A stretch of 64,000 nt of DNA, from the NCBI GenBank assembly GCA_046331245.1, contig JAXLRH010000003.1, positions 1-64,000 of the forward strand, in the 5' to 3' direction. The notes below the pieces were generated by a model, which saw only the letters and a program-made list of their open reading frames with translations, did not search any database and was not told where the DNA came from. The position numbers and the translations under genes are program-made. The stretch comes from SSF14 sp046331245 (GTDB lineage: Bacteria; Actinomycetota; Acidimicrobiia; Acidimicrobiales; Microtrichaceae). This document shows, piece by piece, positions 39,974-47,679 of this stretch (position 1 is its first letter; the number at the start of each line of letters is the position of its first letter).

Positions 39974-41593
39974 ATGGCGGAGTTTCCGACACGGGTGGTG
40001 GCCGGTCGCGGCGGCATGAGCCGACGCGATCTGCTGAAGGTGCTGGGCATCGGCGTGCCCGGGGCCTACCTGATGGTGGGGTGCACGCCGTCGCCCGAGC
40101 AGACGTTCCCGGCGCCGAACCACGCCGACCCCGACCCGGTGCCGTTCGTCGACGGCGTGATCGCCGGCGACCCGCTGCCCGACGGGGCCGTCATCTGGAC
40201 CCGCCTGCAGCCGGCCGTGGCCGGACCCGACGTCGGCGTCCTCTGGTCTGTCTCCGCGGATCCCTCGTTCGCCACGGTCGTCGCCGGTGGCGTCACGTCC
40301 GCCGCCGCGTCGTCGGACTACTCGGTGCACGTGCTCGTCGACGGGCTGCCGTCGGACAGCTGGTTCTACTACCGGTTCGAGGCCGAGGGCGTCGCCAGTC
40401 GGGTGGGCCGGCTCCGCACCGCGCCGGCGCCGGGCGCGTCGGTCGACTCGCTGCGGTTCGCGTTCTCGAGCTGCCAGCAGCTCAACCCGAGCTGGTTCGT
40501 CGCACACCGCGCCGCCGCGACCGAGCCCGATCTCGACTTCTTCATGCACCTCGGCGACTACGTGTACGTGAGCGACGGCGGCACGATCAGCCTGGGCGAC
40601 TACCGGTCGGTGTACCACCGGTGGCGCCGCGATCCGCTGCTCCGCGACTTCCACGCGGCGGTGCCGATGGTGGCGATGTGGGACGACGGCGAGTTCTACA
40701 ACGGCGTCGACCGCCTGGGCCCGCCGGCCCGCTTGGCGGCAGCGAAGCAGGCCTGGTTCGAGAACATGCCGATCATCAACCCCGGCGCCGACCTCATGTA
40801 CCGCAACGTGGGGTGGGGCTCGCTGGTCGACTTCCCGATGATCGACGCCCGGTCGTACCGCGACCCGTATCTCGACACGGGTGATTTCACGCAGGGCCCC
40901 GGTCTCACGGTGTACGACGCCGACCGCAGCCAGCTGGGCGCCACGCAGTACCAGTGGCTCGTCGACCAGCTCACCGGGTCGAGCGCCGACTGGCGCATCG
41001 TGGGCAACGGCGTGCCGATCAGCCCATGGCGTCTGGTCAACGAGGAGTTCCTGCGCCCGTTCCGCCCCGATCTCCCGAAGAACGCCGGCTACTACATCCA
41101 GAGCGACGGCTGGGACGACTACATGGTCGAGCGTCGCAACCTGCTGCAGGCGATCCTCGACGCCGGTGTCACCGACACGGTGTTCGCCACCGGCCAGACC
41201 CACATCTCGATCGTGAGCGAGCTGCGCACCGATCCCGACGCCGGTGGCCCGGTCGCCGCCTTCGAATTCGTGTCGCAGTCGATGACGGCGGATCCCGACG
41301 TGCGGCGGGCCTACCTCAAGGACGTGCCCACCGAGATCGCCACGGCCGCGCTCCGTCTCGGCGAGCAGTTCATGCTCGGGCAGAACCCCGGCATGCGCTA
41401 CCTCAACCTCGAGAACCAGGGGTACGTGCTCGTCGACCTCAACCCCGAGGAGATGGTGGTGCAGTACCGCCACATCGACACGTACAACCCCGACGCCACG
41501 GCGTACACCGGCGCGAAGTTCCGGCTCACGAAGGGCGGGGACCACATCGAGCAGCTGCCGTCGGAGCGGGAGACGGGTTCGTCCGCGCTCTGA
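39974..41593 (+). CDS. phoD: PhoD-like alkaline phosphatase, Tat-exported
   Basis: A 539-residue secreted metallophosphatase. The twin-arginine signal SRRDLLKVLG (16-25) is followed by a hydrophobic stretch and a lipobox-like LMVGC (Cys37), so it may be a Tat lipoprotein. A fibronectin-like N-terminal domain (about 60-150) precedes the catalytic domain with FAFSSCQQLNP, FFMHLGDYVYVSDG, MWDDGEFYNG and TGQTHISIVSEL. The usual Asp-His metal ligand in MWDDHE is here DDGE, a notable change. GGGGAG lies 6 bases before ATG 39974. Probably frees phosphate from diesters or monoesters outside the cell. Confidence 0.85.
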   Translation: MAEFPTRVVAGRGGMSRRDLLKVLGIGVPGAYLMVGCTPSPEQTFPAPNHADPDPVPFVDGVIAGDPLPDGAVIWTRLQPAVAGPDVGVLWSVSADPSFATVVAGGVTSAAASSDYSVHVLVDGLPSDSWFYYRFEAEGVASRVGRLRTAPAPGASVDSLRFAFSSCQQLNPSWFVAHRAAATEPDLDFFMHLGDYVYVSDGGTISLGDYRSVYHRWRRDPLLRDFHAAVPMVAMWDDGEFYNGVDRLGPPARLAAAKQAWFENMPIINPGADLMYRNVGWGSLVDFPMIDARSYRDPYLDTGDFTQGPGLTVYDADRSQLGATQYQWLVDQLTGSSADWRIVGNGVPISPWRLVNEEFLRPFRPDLPKNAGYYIQSDGWDDYMVERRNLLQAILDAGVTDTVFATGQTHISIVSELRTDPDAGGPVAAFEFVSQSMTADPDVRRAYLKDVPTEIATAALRLGEQFMLGQNPGMRYLNLENQGYVLVDLNPEEMVVQYRHIDTYNPDATAYTGAKFRLTKGGDHIEQLPSERETGSSAL

Positions 41594-41615
41594 CCCCTGG
41601 GATAGACATAGCCCG

Positions 41616-41822
41616 ATGCCCTGGTGCGACGACTGCGATCGGTTCTACACGCCGAGCACCCTCACCGAGGACGGGGTGTGCCCCGAGGGCCATCAGGTCG
41701 CCGACCCCGACGAGAACGCGCCGAGCACCAAGATCCCGTGGCACTTCTGGCTGCTCGTGATCGCGCTGGCCGTCTATCTCGGATGGCGCCTGATCCAGCT
41801 CATCCAGTGGCTGCTGTCCTGA
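41616..41822 (+). CDS. Small zinc-ribbon-like membrane protein
   Basis: A 68-residue protein: an N-terminal CDDC pair with a third Cys and a His (VCPEGH) resembling a half zinc ribbon, then a single C-terminal helix (HFWLLVIALAVYLGWRLIQLI). The function is unknown. It starts 22 bases after phoD and may be cotranscribed. Codon use and size suggest a real small gene. Confidence 0.7.
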   Translation: MPWCDDCDRFYTPSTLTEDGVCPEGHQVADPDENAPSTKIPWHFWLLVIALAVYLGWRLIQLIQWLLS

Positions 41823-41844
41823 CGGGGCGCTGAGGGGATCTGTT

Positions 41845-41864
41845 CTGTCGGGCTAGCCCGACAG
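41845..41864. promoter_or_regulatory. Perfect 20-bp palindrome, candidate operator
   Basis: CTGTCGGGCTAGCCCGACAG reads identically on both strands and has no loop, so it is unlikely to be a terminator. It lies 44 bases before the -10 box (41909-41914) of the histidine kinase gene, a position suitable for activator or autoregulator binding. The adjacent LuxR-type response regulator is the obvious candidate ligand, but this is inference. Confidence 0.5.
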
Positions 41865-41908
41865 GACAGACGCCAGCCCGCGGGATCGGCGCGGGAACGC
41901 CCGATTCG

Positions 41909-41914
41909 TAGGGT
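41909..41914 (+). promoter_or_regulatory. -10 box for a leaderless kinase-regulator transcript
   Basis: TAGGGT is followed by 7 bases and ATG 41922. No Shine-Dalgarno precedes the ATG. Confidence 0.48.
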
Positions 41915-41921
41915 CGATCAC

Positions 41922-43235
41922 ATGAGCTACACCGCTGATCTCCACACACCAACCGTCGACACGTCCGTCGGGTCGACCAGACTCCTCGGGATGATCCGTC
42001 GCTTCTTCCGGGAGAGCGCCTACCTGCTGATCGGCCTGCCGATCGCGATCGCGGCGTTCGTGGTGGTGGTGACCGGCCTGTCCGTGGGCGGCGGCCTGCT
42101 GATCACGGTGATCGGCCTGCCGATCCTCACGCTCACGCTGCTCGCGGCGCGGGGCTTCGCGGAGGTGGAGCGGGTGCAGATGCGCTCGCTGCTCGACATG
42201 GACGTGCCGAAGGCCCGGTACCGGCGGGCCGAGCCCGGCGCCGGGGTGTTCCGTCGCCTGATCGTCCCGCTGATCGATCCGCAGGCGTGGCTCGACGTGC
42301 TGCACGCGTGCATCTCCTTCGTCACGACGACGGTCGCGTGGTCGTTCGCCGTGTCCTGGTGGGCCGGCGCCCTCGGCGGGCTCACGTACCCAGCGTGGGG
42401 CTGGGCGATCCCGGAGGGACGGGACAACCAGGACCTGCCCGACCTGCTCGGCTTCGGCCACCTCTACATGGGTCGCACGATCTTCTACGTGGCCACCGGG
42501 ATCTTCTTCGCCCTCACGCTGCCGCTCGTGATCTTCGGGTTCACGTTCATCCGGGCCGGTGTGAGCCGTCTGCTGCTGGTGAGCCACGGTGAGGCTCGTC
42601 AGCAGGTGGAGGACCTCGTCGTGAGCCGCAGCGCCGGCCGCACCGCCGAGGCGGGCGCGCTTCGTCGCCTGGAGCGCGACATCCACGACGGCCCGCAGCA
42701 GCGGCTCGTGCGCCTCTCGATGGATCTCGGCCGTGCTCGCAAGCAGGCCGGCGACGGCAATCCGCAGCTGCAGGGGACGCTCGACGCAGCCCTCCGCCAG
42801 ACCCAGGACACGCTCGAGGAGCTCCGTGCGCTCTCCCGTGGCATCGCTCCGCCGGTGCTCGCCGACCGGGGCCTGCGCGCTGCGCTCGAGGAGCTCGCGG
42901 CGCGGTCGATCATCCCGATCCACGTGCAGATCGACCTGCCCGCCCGGCGTCTGCCCGACCACGTCGAGACGGCCGTGTACTTCGTCGTGTCGGAGGCGAT
43001 GGCCAACGTCGCCAAGCACAGCGGCGCCACCGAGTGTGCGATGACCGTGTCGCTGGTGGGCCAGGATGTGCGAGTGCGGGTGAGCGACGACGGGCGTGGG
43101 GGAGCGCACCTCTCGAAGGGGCACGGGCTCGTGGGCCTCGCCGACCGCGTGCGTGCCGCCGACGGCGTGCTCAACGTGACGTCGCCCGACGGAGGACCCA
43201 CCGTGGTCGAGGCCGAGGTGCCATGCGGATCGTGA
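41922..43235 (+). CDS. NarL-family sensor histidine kinase
   Basis: A 437-residue membrane kinase. A sensor region with four hydrophobic segments (about 32-76 and 125-215, resembling the PF13796 putative-sensor domain) precedes the HisKA_3 dimerisation helix with the phospho-acceptor His255 in LERDIHDGPQQRLVRL. The ATPase domain has the N-box SEAMANVAKHSGA and G-box VSDDGRGGAHLSKGHGLVGL. Its ligand is unknown; a membrane-intrinsic envelope signal is likely given the lack of a large external domain. It overlaps the response-regulator gene by 13 bases. Confidence 0.9.
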   Translation: MSYTADLHTPTVDTSVGSTRLLGMIRRFFRESAYLLIGLPIAIAAFVVVVTGLSVGGGLLITVIGLPILTLTLLAARGFAEVERVQMRSLLDMDVPKARYRRAEPGAGVFRRLIVPLIDPQAWLDVLHACISFVTTTVAWSFAVSWWAGALGGLTYPAWGWAIPEGRDNQDLPDLLGFGHLYMGRTIFYVATGIFFALTLPLVIFGFTFIRAGVSRLLLVSHGEARQQVEDLVVSRSAGRTAEAGALRRLERDIHDGPQQRLVRLSMDLGRARKQAGDGNPQLQGTLDAALRQTQDTLEELRALSRGIAPPVLADRGLRAALEELAARSIIPIHVQIDLPARRLPDHVETAVYFVVSEAMANVAKHSGATECAMTVSLVGQDVRVRVSDDGRGGAHLSKGHGLVGLADRVRAADGVLNVTSPDGGPTVVEAEVPCGS

Positions 43236-43867
43236 TCGCCGACGATTCGCTCCTGTTGCGGGAGGGTCTGCAGCTGCTCCTCGCCGAGGCCGACCACGAC
43301 GTGGTGGCGGCCGTCGGCGACGGGCCGGGCTTCGTCGACGCGGTGCTCGAACACCGTCCCGACATCGCGCTGGTCGACGTGCGCATGCCGCCCTCGCACA
43401 CCGACGAGGGCCTGCGGGCAGCGGTGGAGGTGCGCAACCGCTGGCCCGAGGCGAAGGTGATGGTGCTCTCGCAGTACGTCGAGGTGTCCTACGCCGACGA
43501 GCTCCTCGCCACGGGAACCGGCGGGGTCGGCTACCTCCTGAAGGACCGTGTGAGCGCGATCGACGAGTTCCTCGACGCCGTCGCCCGCGTGGCCGACGGG
43601 GGCACCGTGCTCGACCCGCAGGTGGTGTCGCAGCTCCTGGTGCGGCGGCGGAACGACGACCCGGTCGCCACGCTCACCCCGCGTGAGGCCGAAGTGCTGG
43701 GCCTGATGGCCGAGGGCCGGTCGAATGCGTCGATCGCCCAGGCGCTCGTCGTGAGCGACGGGGCGGTGGAGAAGCACACGCAGCGGATCTTCGCCAAGCT
43801 GGGTCTGCCGCCCGACGACGCCCAACACCGGCGGGTCCTCGCCGTGCTGGCCTACCTGCGTTCGTGA
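43223..43867 (+). CDS. LuxR/NarL-type response regulator
   Basis: A 214-residue DNA-binding regulator. The receiver domain has IADDSLLLREGL and the phospho-acceptor Asp52 in ALVDVRMPP; the Lys switch is in GYLLKDRV. The C-terminal helix-turn-helix is LTPREAEVLGLMAEGRSNA followed by GAVEKHTQRIFAKLGL. ATG 43223 lies inside the kinase gene; upstream in-frame codons are shadow. Likely binds inverted repeats, possibly the 41845-41864 palindrome. Confidence 0.92.
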   Translation: MRIVIADDSLLLREGLQLLLAEADHDVVAAVGDGPGFVDAVLEHRPDIALVDVRMPPSHTDEGLRAAVEVRNRWPEAKVMVLSQYVEVSYADELLATGTGGVGYLLKDRVSAIDEFLDAVARVADGGTVLDPQVVSQLLVRRRNDDPVATLTPREAEVLGLMAEGRSNASIAQALVVSDGAVEKHTQRIFAKLGLPPDDAQHRRVLAVLAYLRS

Positions 43868-43885
43868 GCCCACGGGCCCGTCGGC

Positions 43886-43891
43886 TAGGGT
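43886..43891 (+). promoter_or_regulatory. -10 box of the tRNA-Pro gene
   Basis: TAGGGT ends 12 bases before the mature 5' end of the tRNA (43904), giving a short 5' leader for RNase P removal. It is the same hexamer as used by pyrG and the kinase gene. Confidence 0.45.
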
Positions 43892-43903
43892 GGCCGACCG
43901 TAA

Positions 43904-43977
43904 CGGGCTGTGGCGCAGGTTGGTAGCGCGCTTGACTGGGGGTCAAGAGGTCGCAGGTTCAAATCCTGTCAGCCCGA
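43904..43977 (+). tRNA. tRNA-Pro (anticodon GGG)
   Basis: A 74-base cloverleaf. Acceptor stem CGGGCTG pairs with CAGCCCG; the D arm contains GGTTGGTAGCG; the anticodon stem CTTGA/TCAAG encloses the loop CTGGGGG with anticodon GGG; the T arm has GGTTCAAATCC. Discriminator A at 43977. The CCA tail is not encoded and must be added. It reads CCC and CCU proline codons. Any open frame crossing it is spurious. Confidence 0.95.
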
Positions 43978-44007
43978 CTCCGGAGTCCTGGGGCGAACGC
44001 CGAGGTG

Positions 44008-44304
44008 TCACGCGCACCCGACGAGCGTGCTCCACACGACGGGCCGCCAGAACCCGTCCCGTGCCACCCAGTCGGGAGTCTTCGTGTTGCCGGGTCCTCC
44101 ACACGCACGGTCCTGCCGCGGCGCGCCGGCGGCGGGCTTCGGCAGGAACGTCGGGCGGGGGACCGATCCCGGGGCGACGAGCGAGGCCCCGAGGTAGAGG
44201 ATCACGACCGCCGAGGCCACGCGCACGACGTGACGAATCGGCGACCGGCGGGCGGGGTCGACCTCCGACTCCTCGGTCGTCGTCTCGTCGATGGTTGTCT
44301 CCAC
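44008..44304 (-). CDS. Hypothetical single-pass membrane protein
   Basis: A 98-residue protein: an acidic, Thr/Glu-rich N-terminus, one hydrophobic helix (about 25-45, HVVRVASAVVILYLGASLVA), and a Pro/Gly-rich C-terminus with two cysteines (ACGGPG and a terminal GCA). CGGAG lies 6 bases upstream of the GTG start, and third codon positions are GC-rich as in real genes here. No family recognised. It lies opposite in direction to its neighbours. Confidence 0.55.
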   Translation of the reverse strand: METTIDETTTEESEVDPARRSPIRHVVRVASAVVILYLGASLVAPGSVPRPTFLPKPAAGAPRQDRACGGPGNTKTPDWVARDGFWRPVVWSTLVGCA

Positions 44305-44432
44305 GAGACTCCGTCGGGCCGATCGGCCACGAGATGAGGCCGGCGCTCGTCTACCGTCGGACCGGACCGGAACCTGACGGGCCGCATCGAGGCCGCCGGT
44401 TCGGATCGACGGCCACAGGGAAGGACCAGCGC

Positions 44433-44909
44433 ATGAACCGACTTCGAGCGTTCGATCACGTGGGCATCACGGTGTCCGACCTCGAGACGGCCACGGCGTT
44501 CTTCGTCGGTCTCGGCCTCGAGGCGGAGGGTCCGATGTCGGTGGAGGGCGACTTCATCGACACCGTGTGCGGCATCCCCGGCGCCCACACGCGGATCGTG
44601 ATGCTGCGGCCTCCGGGCGGGGGCACGGCGGTCGAGCTCGCCGAATTCGTCCACCCCGAGCACACGCCGGGATCGCCCGCCGCGATGGCCAACGAGCTCG
44701 GCCTGCGGAGCGTCGCGTTCGAGGTCGACGACCTCCAGGCGCAGGTGGACCGGCTCGCCGACGACGGCTACGGGCTCGTCGGCGGAATCGGCCGGTACGA
44801 GGGCGCGTGGCTCATGGCCTACGTGCGCGGACCCGACGGCATCATCGTCGCGCTGGCGGAGCGGTTGACCCTGTACACCGACCGGCCCGACGACGATGAT
44901 GGGCGGTGA
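44433..44909 (+). CDS. VOC (glyoxalase/dioxygenase) superfamily protein
   Basis: A 158-residue protein with two beta-alpha-beta-beta-beta modules: FDHVGITVSDLETATAFFVGLGL at the start (metal-ligand His8) and LRSVAFEVDDLQAQVDRLA in the second half, closing with VRGPDGIIVALAER (Glu ligand region). It is a metal-dependent lyase, isomerase or dioxygenase; substrate unknown. AAGGA lies 7 bases before ATG 44433. Confidence 0.8.
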   Translation: MNRLRAFDHVGITVSDLETATAFFVGLGLEAEGPMSVEGDFIDTVCGIPGAHTRIVMLRPPGGGTAVELAEFVHPEHTPGSPAAMANELGLRSVAFEVDDLQAQVDRLADDGYGLVGGIGRYEGAWLMAYVRGPDGIIVALAERLTLYTDRPDDDDGR

Positions 44910-44950
44910 ACCCCCCAACATCGCCGACAGGACGACGAAGGGAGACGCAG

Positions 44951-45139
44951 ATGTCACGAATGGTTGCCGACTGCCGGGACTTCCCGAGCGAGAACGGCTG
45001 CACCCTCACCATCTCCGGTGAGGAGGCCGAGGTGCTCGACGCTGCGACGGCCCACGCCGTCGCCGTGCACGGTCACGAGGAGAGCGACGAGCTGCGCGAG
45101 ATGATCCGCAGCGGGCTCAAGGCCGAGGTGCCCGGCTGA
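44951..45139 (+). CDS. DUF1059 family small protein
   Basis: A 62-residue protein with the DUF1059 pattern: RMVADCRDFPSENGCTLTI at the N-terminus and HAVAVHGHEE with conserved histidines. Function unknown. GGGAGA lies shortly before ATG 44951; an ATG further upstream (44906) overlaps the VOC stop but lacks homology. The stop TGA overlaps the CTG that probably starts the next gene. Confidence 0.78.
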   Translation: MSRMVADCRDFPSENGCTLTISGEEAEVLDAATAHAVAVHGHEESDELREMIRSGLKAEVPG

Positions 45140-45600
45140 GCCGCATCCTCCTCACCGGCATGTCCGGCACGGGCAAGACGTCGGTGCTCGACGAGCTCGC
45201 CCGACGCGGCCACACCACCGTGGACACCGACTACGACGGTTGGACGTTGCCCGACGGCAGGTGGGACGAGCCGCGCGTCAGCGTCCTGCTCGACGCCACT
45301 CCCGACGTCGTCGTGTCGGGCACGGTCGAGAACCAGGGGCGGTTCTACGACCGGTTCGAGCACGTCGTCCTGCTCAGCGCGCCCCTGGACGTGCTGCTCG
45401 CCCGCCTCCGCTCCCGGACGAACAACCCGTACGGCGGCACCGAGGCCGAACGCCGCGAGGTCGCCGGCTATCTGGAGACGGTGGAGCCGCTGCTCCGAGC
45501 AGGCGCGAGTGTCCAGCTCGACGCCCGCCGACCCGTCGCCGATCTGGCGGACGAGGTCGAGGCGCTCCTCGCAGGGAACCGCCTCGTCGGGAACGGCTGA
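45136..45600 (+). CDS. P-loop NTPase/kinase-like protein, probable CTG start
   Basis: A protein of 154 residues if it starts at CTG 45136, 146 if at ATG 45160. The frame before the ATG reads LSRILLTGMSGTGKTSVLDEL, the complete first strand plus Walker A of adenylate-kinase-like NTPases. ATG 45160 would cut that strand off. No ATG, GTG or TTG exists in frame upstream, while CTG overlaps the preceding TGA exactly as GTGA overlaps do elsewhere in this window. VDTDYDGW and LLSAPLDVLLARLRSRTNN (lid Arg region) suggest a small-molecule kinase or shikimate-kinase-like fold. Substrate unknown. Confidence 0.68.
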   Translation: MSRILLTGMSGTGKTSVLDELARRGHTTVDTDYDGWTLPDGRWDEPRVSVLLDATPDVVVSGTVENQGRFYDRFEHVVLLSAPLDVLLARLRSRTNNPYGGTEAERREVAGYLETVEPLLRAGASVQLDARRPVADLADEVEALLAGNRLVGNG

Positions 45601-45601
45601 G

Positions 45602-46093
45602 CTACCGCCAGGGGAGGCGGCGCTCACCGGGGTCGCGTCGGTAGACCCGGAGCGGCACGCCGGCGCTCTCGGCGAACTCGCTGAACTCCGGCGGCGTGCC
45701 GGTGCCCGGCGAGAACCGCTGACTCGCCACGACGGTGGTCGGGTCGCCGTCGGGCCCGATCACCTCCAGTCGCAGGCGCTGGAAGCCGTCGCCGTCGACC
45801 GGGCGCCGAGTGTTCCAGTTGCTCGTCACGCGCACGACCTGGAGCGACCGGATCTCGTCGTGTGCGAATCGGCGCGTGCGCAGCGGGTTGGTGACCACGA
45901 TCTCGTCGGGCGAGGCGACCGCCTTCGAGCGCACGGCGACGAGTAGCGGCCACAGCCCGGCGGCCGACCAGAGGACCGCGATCGGCACCGGGAAGCCGCC
46001 ACTCGGGATGATGACGAATCCCACGCCGAACACCACCAGCGCCGTGGAGAGGATGGCCGGCGCCCAGAGCGCGTGGCGAGGGCGGAGGGTCAC
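45602..46093 (-). CDS. Membrane PH-domain-like protein
   Basis: A 163-residue protein with two N-terminal helices (WAPAILSTALVVFGVGFVI and PIAVLWSAAGLWPLLVAV), followed by a bacterial PH-like region: VVTNPLRTRRFAHDEIRSLQV, then a beta-rich tail. Function unknown. The GTG start overlaps the amidohydrolase stop by 4 bases, so the two are coupled. Its stop faces the P-loop NTPase stop with one base between. Confidence 0.65.
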   Translation of the reverse strand: MTLRPRHALWAPAILSTALVVFGVGFVIIPSGGFPVPIAVLWSAAGLWPLLVAVRSKAVASPDEIVVTNPLRTRRFAHDEIRSLQVVRVTSNWNTRRPVDGDGFQRLRLEVIGPDGDPTTVVASQRFSPGTGTPPEFSEFAESAGVPLRVYRRDPGERRLPWR

Positions 46094-47100
46094 GTGGCGA
46101 GCCCGAGAAGTCGCGCCGCGTTGTCGTGCAGGACGGCGCGGCGCAGTGCCTCGTCGCCCTCGGTGAGGATCAGGACCCGCGCCATCGTGATCGCCTGGTG
46201 GTAGAAGGGCCAGTCGGTGCCGTACACCAGTCGGTCCGGCGCCACGGTGTCGAACACCTCCCGCATCGCGCCGAGCCCGAGGCTCGACAGCTCGTAGTAC
46301 AGGTTGTCGTATCGCCCCACGAAGTCGAGCGCCGTGCGGTGCTGCAGCGCGCCGCAGTGGCCGAGCACGAACGTCGTGTGGGGGTTCTCGGCGATCACCT
46401 GCTCGTAGCGCACCACCTGGCTGCGGTTCGCCGCGGCCTTCGGTTCGATCCCGACGGGCCCGCAGTGCATCAGCACCGGCAGGTTCCGCTCCCCGCAGCG
46501 ACGGCAGAGGTGCACCACCTTCGGGTGGTCGGGCGCCATGAACTGGCCGTTCGGGTGGAACTTCAGCCCCTTGGCCCCGGCCCGGATCTGTTCGTCGAGC
46601 ACGTCGTCGACGTGACGGTTGGAGGGGTGCACCCCGGCGAACGAGACGAGCCGTGGGAACTGCCGGGCCGCCGTGAGGAACACGTCGGCGTTCGAGGCCC
46701 CGAAGGGCATGTCGAACGGGAGCAGCACGGCGTTGGTGATGCCCAGGTCGTCCATCTCCCGGAGGAGGTTGGGCGCCGTGTGGGTGACCCGCTTGCCCCA
46801 CGGCGTGAGCGACAGGAGCGAGAGGTCGAGCTTCATCGACCACATCGCCTCGGCGTCGAAGTTGAGGTTGGAGTACGGCTCCAGGTCGAACGGCGCCGTG
46901 ATCGGCATGTAGTGCGCGGTGCGCGGCGTCTCCGCTGCCACGTCGACCCGATGCGTCGGTCCGTAGGCCATGGCGAGGTGGGTGTGCATGTCGATGACGG
47001 GCCCCACCGACGGGTCCGCGACGAGTCGGTTCCCGTCGACCACGTCGAACCACGGGAGCCGGGCGAGGTCGAGGATGCTGGCGAACGAGGTCGGGTGCAT
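46090..47100 (-). CDS. Amidohydrolase-2-type metal-dependent hydrolase
   Basis: A 336-residue TIM-barrel enzyme of the amidohydrolase superfamily (decarboxylase/lactonase branch). VIDMHTHLAMA carries the HxH metal ligands; GAKGLKFHPNGQF, LMHCGPVG, FVLGHCGAL and VYGTDWPFY supply the remaining His and Asp ligands. It may hydrolyse a lactone or decarboxylate an aromatic acid; the substrate is unknown. TAGGTT lies 6 bases before the ATG on the minus strand. Confidence 0.82.
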   Translation of the reverse strand: MHPTSFASILDLARLPWFDVVDGNRLVADPSVGPVIDMHTHLAMAYGPTHRVDVAAETPRTAHYMPITAPFDLEPYSNLNFDAEAMWSMKLDLSLLSLTPWGKRVTHTAPNLLREMDDLGITNAVLLPFDMPFGASNADVFLTAARQFPRLVSFAGVHPSNRHVDDVLDEQIRAGAKGLKFHPNGQFMAPDHPKVVHLCRRCGERNLPVLMHCGPVGIEPKAAANRSQVVRYEQVIAENPHTTFVLGHCGALQHRTALDFVGRYDNLYYELSSLGLGAMREVFDTVAPDRLVYGTDWPFYHQAITMARVLILTEGDEALRRAVLHDNAARLLGLAT

Positions 47101-47106
47101 CGAGTG

Positions 47107-47112
47107 AACCTA
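47107..47112 (-). promoter_or_regulatory. -10 box for a leaderless amidohydrolase transcript
   Basis: On the minus strand TAGGTT is followed by CACTCG and the ATG of the amidohydrolase gene. Confidence 0.4.
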
Positions 47113-47161
47113 TCGCCGTCCTGCACCCGTCGGAGTAGCCACCGTCTGGCAGAGTCGGGGG

Positions 47162-47638
47162 ATGGACCGACCGCCGCTGCACCCCGACGTCGAGCCGATC
47201 GCGTTCCTGCTCGGAACCTGGTCGGGCCGTGGCCGCGGTTCGTATCCCACGATCGAGCCCTTCGAGTACGACGAGACGATCACCTTCGCCCACGTCGGCA
47301 AGCCGTTCCTCTCGTACTCCCAACGCACCCGGCACGCCGACGACGGCCGTCCGCTCCACGCGGAGCTCGGCTATCTCCGGACGCCGGGGGAGGACCGGCT
47401 CGAGCTCGTGATCGCGCACCCGACGGGCGTCGCCGAGGTGGCGGTGGGAACGCTGGACGGCACCCGCATCACCTTCCGCTCCACGGCCGTCGCGTCGACG
47501 CCCACCGCGAAGCGGGTGGACGCGGTCGAGCGCGACATCGCCGTCGAGGGCGACGTGCTCACGTACTCACTGCGCATGGCGGCGGTGGGTCTCGAGTTGA
47601 CCCACCACCTCGATGCCGAGCTCCGACGTACGCCGTAG
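47162..47638 (+). CDS. Nitrobindin-like heme-binding beta-barrel protein
   Basis: A 158-residue FABP-like ten-stranded barrel (THAP4/nitrobindin, DUF1794). The opening IAFLLGTWSGRGRGSYPTI and the C-terminal ELTHHLDAELRR with the axial-heme His region match the family. Homologs bind ferric heme and isomerise peroxynitrite. It is cytoplasmic. It is divergent from the amidohydrolase with a 61-base gap. Confidence 0.85.
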   Translation: MDRPPLHPDVEPIAFLLGTWSGRGRGSYPTIEPFEYDETITFAHVGKPFLSYSQRTRHADDGRPLHAELGYLRTPGEDRLELVIAHPTGVAEVAVGTLDGTRITFRSTAVASTPTAKRVDAVERDIAVEGDVLTYSLRMAAVGLELTHHLDAELRRTP

Positions 47639-47679
47639 CCCGGCATCGACGCCGGCCCCGAGGCCCGCGAGCGGTCGGG

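Noticed and set aside
43890..44432. In-frame extension of the VOC gene across the tRNA-Pro gene
   Set aside because: It would translate through a tRNA; the ATG at 44433 has a ribosome-binding site and begins the VOC fold.
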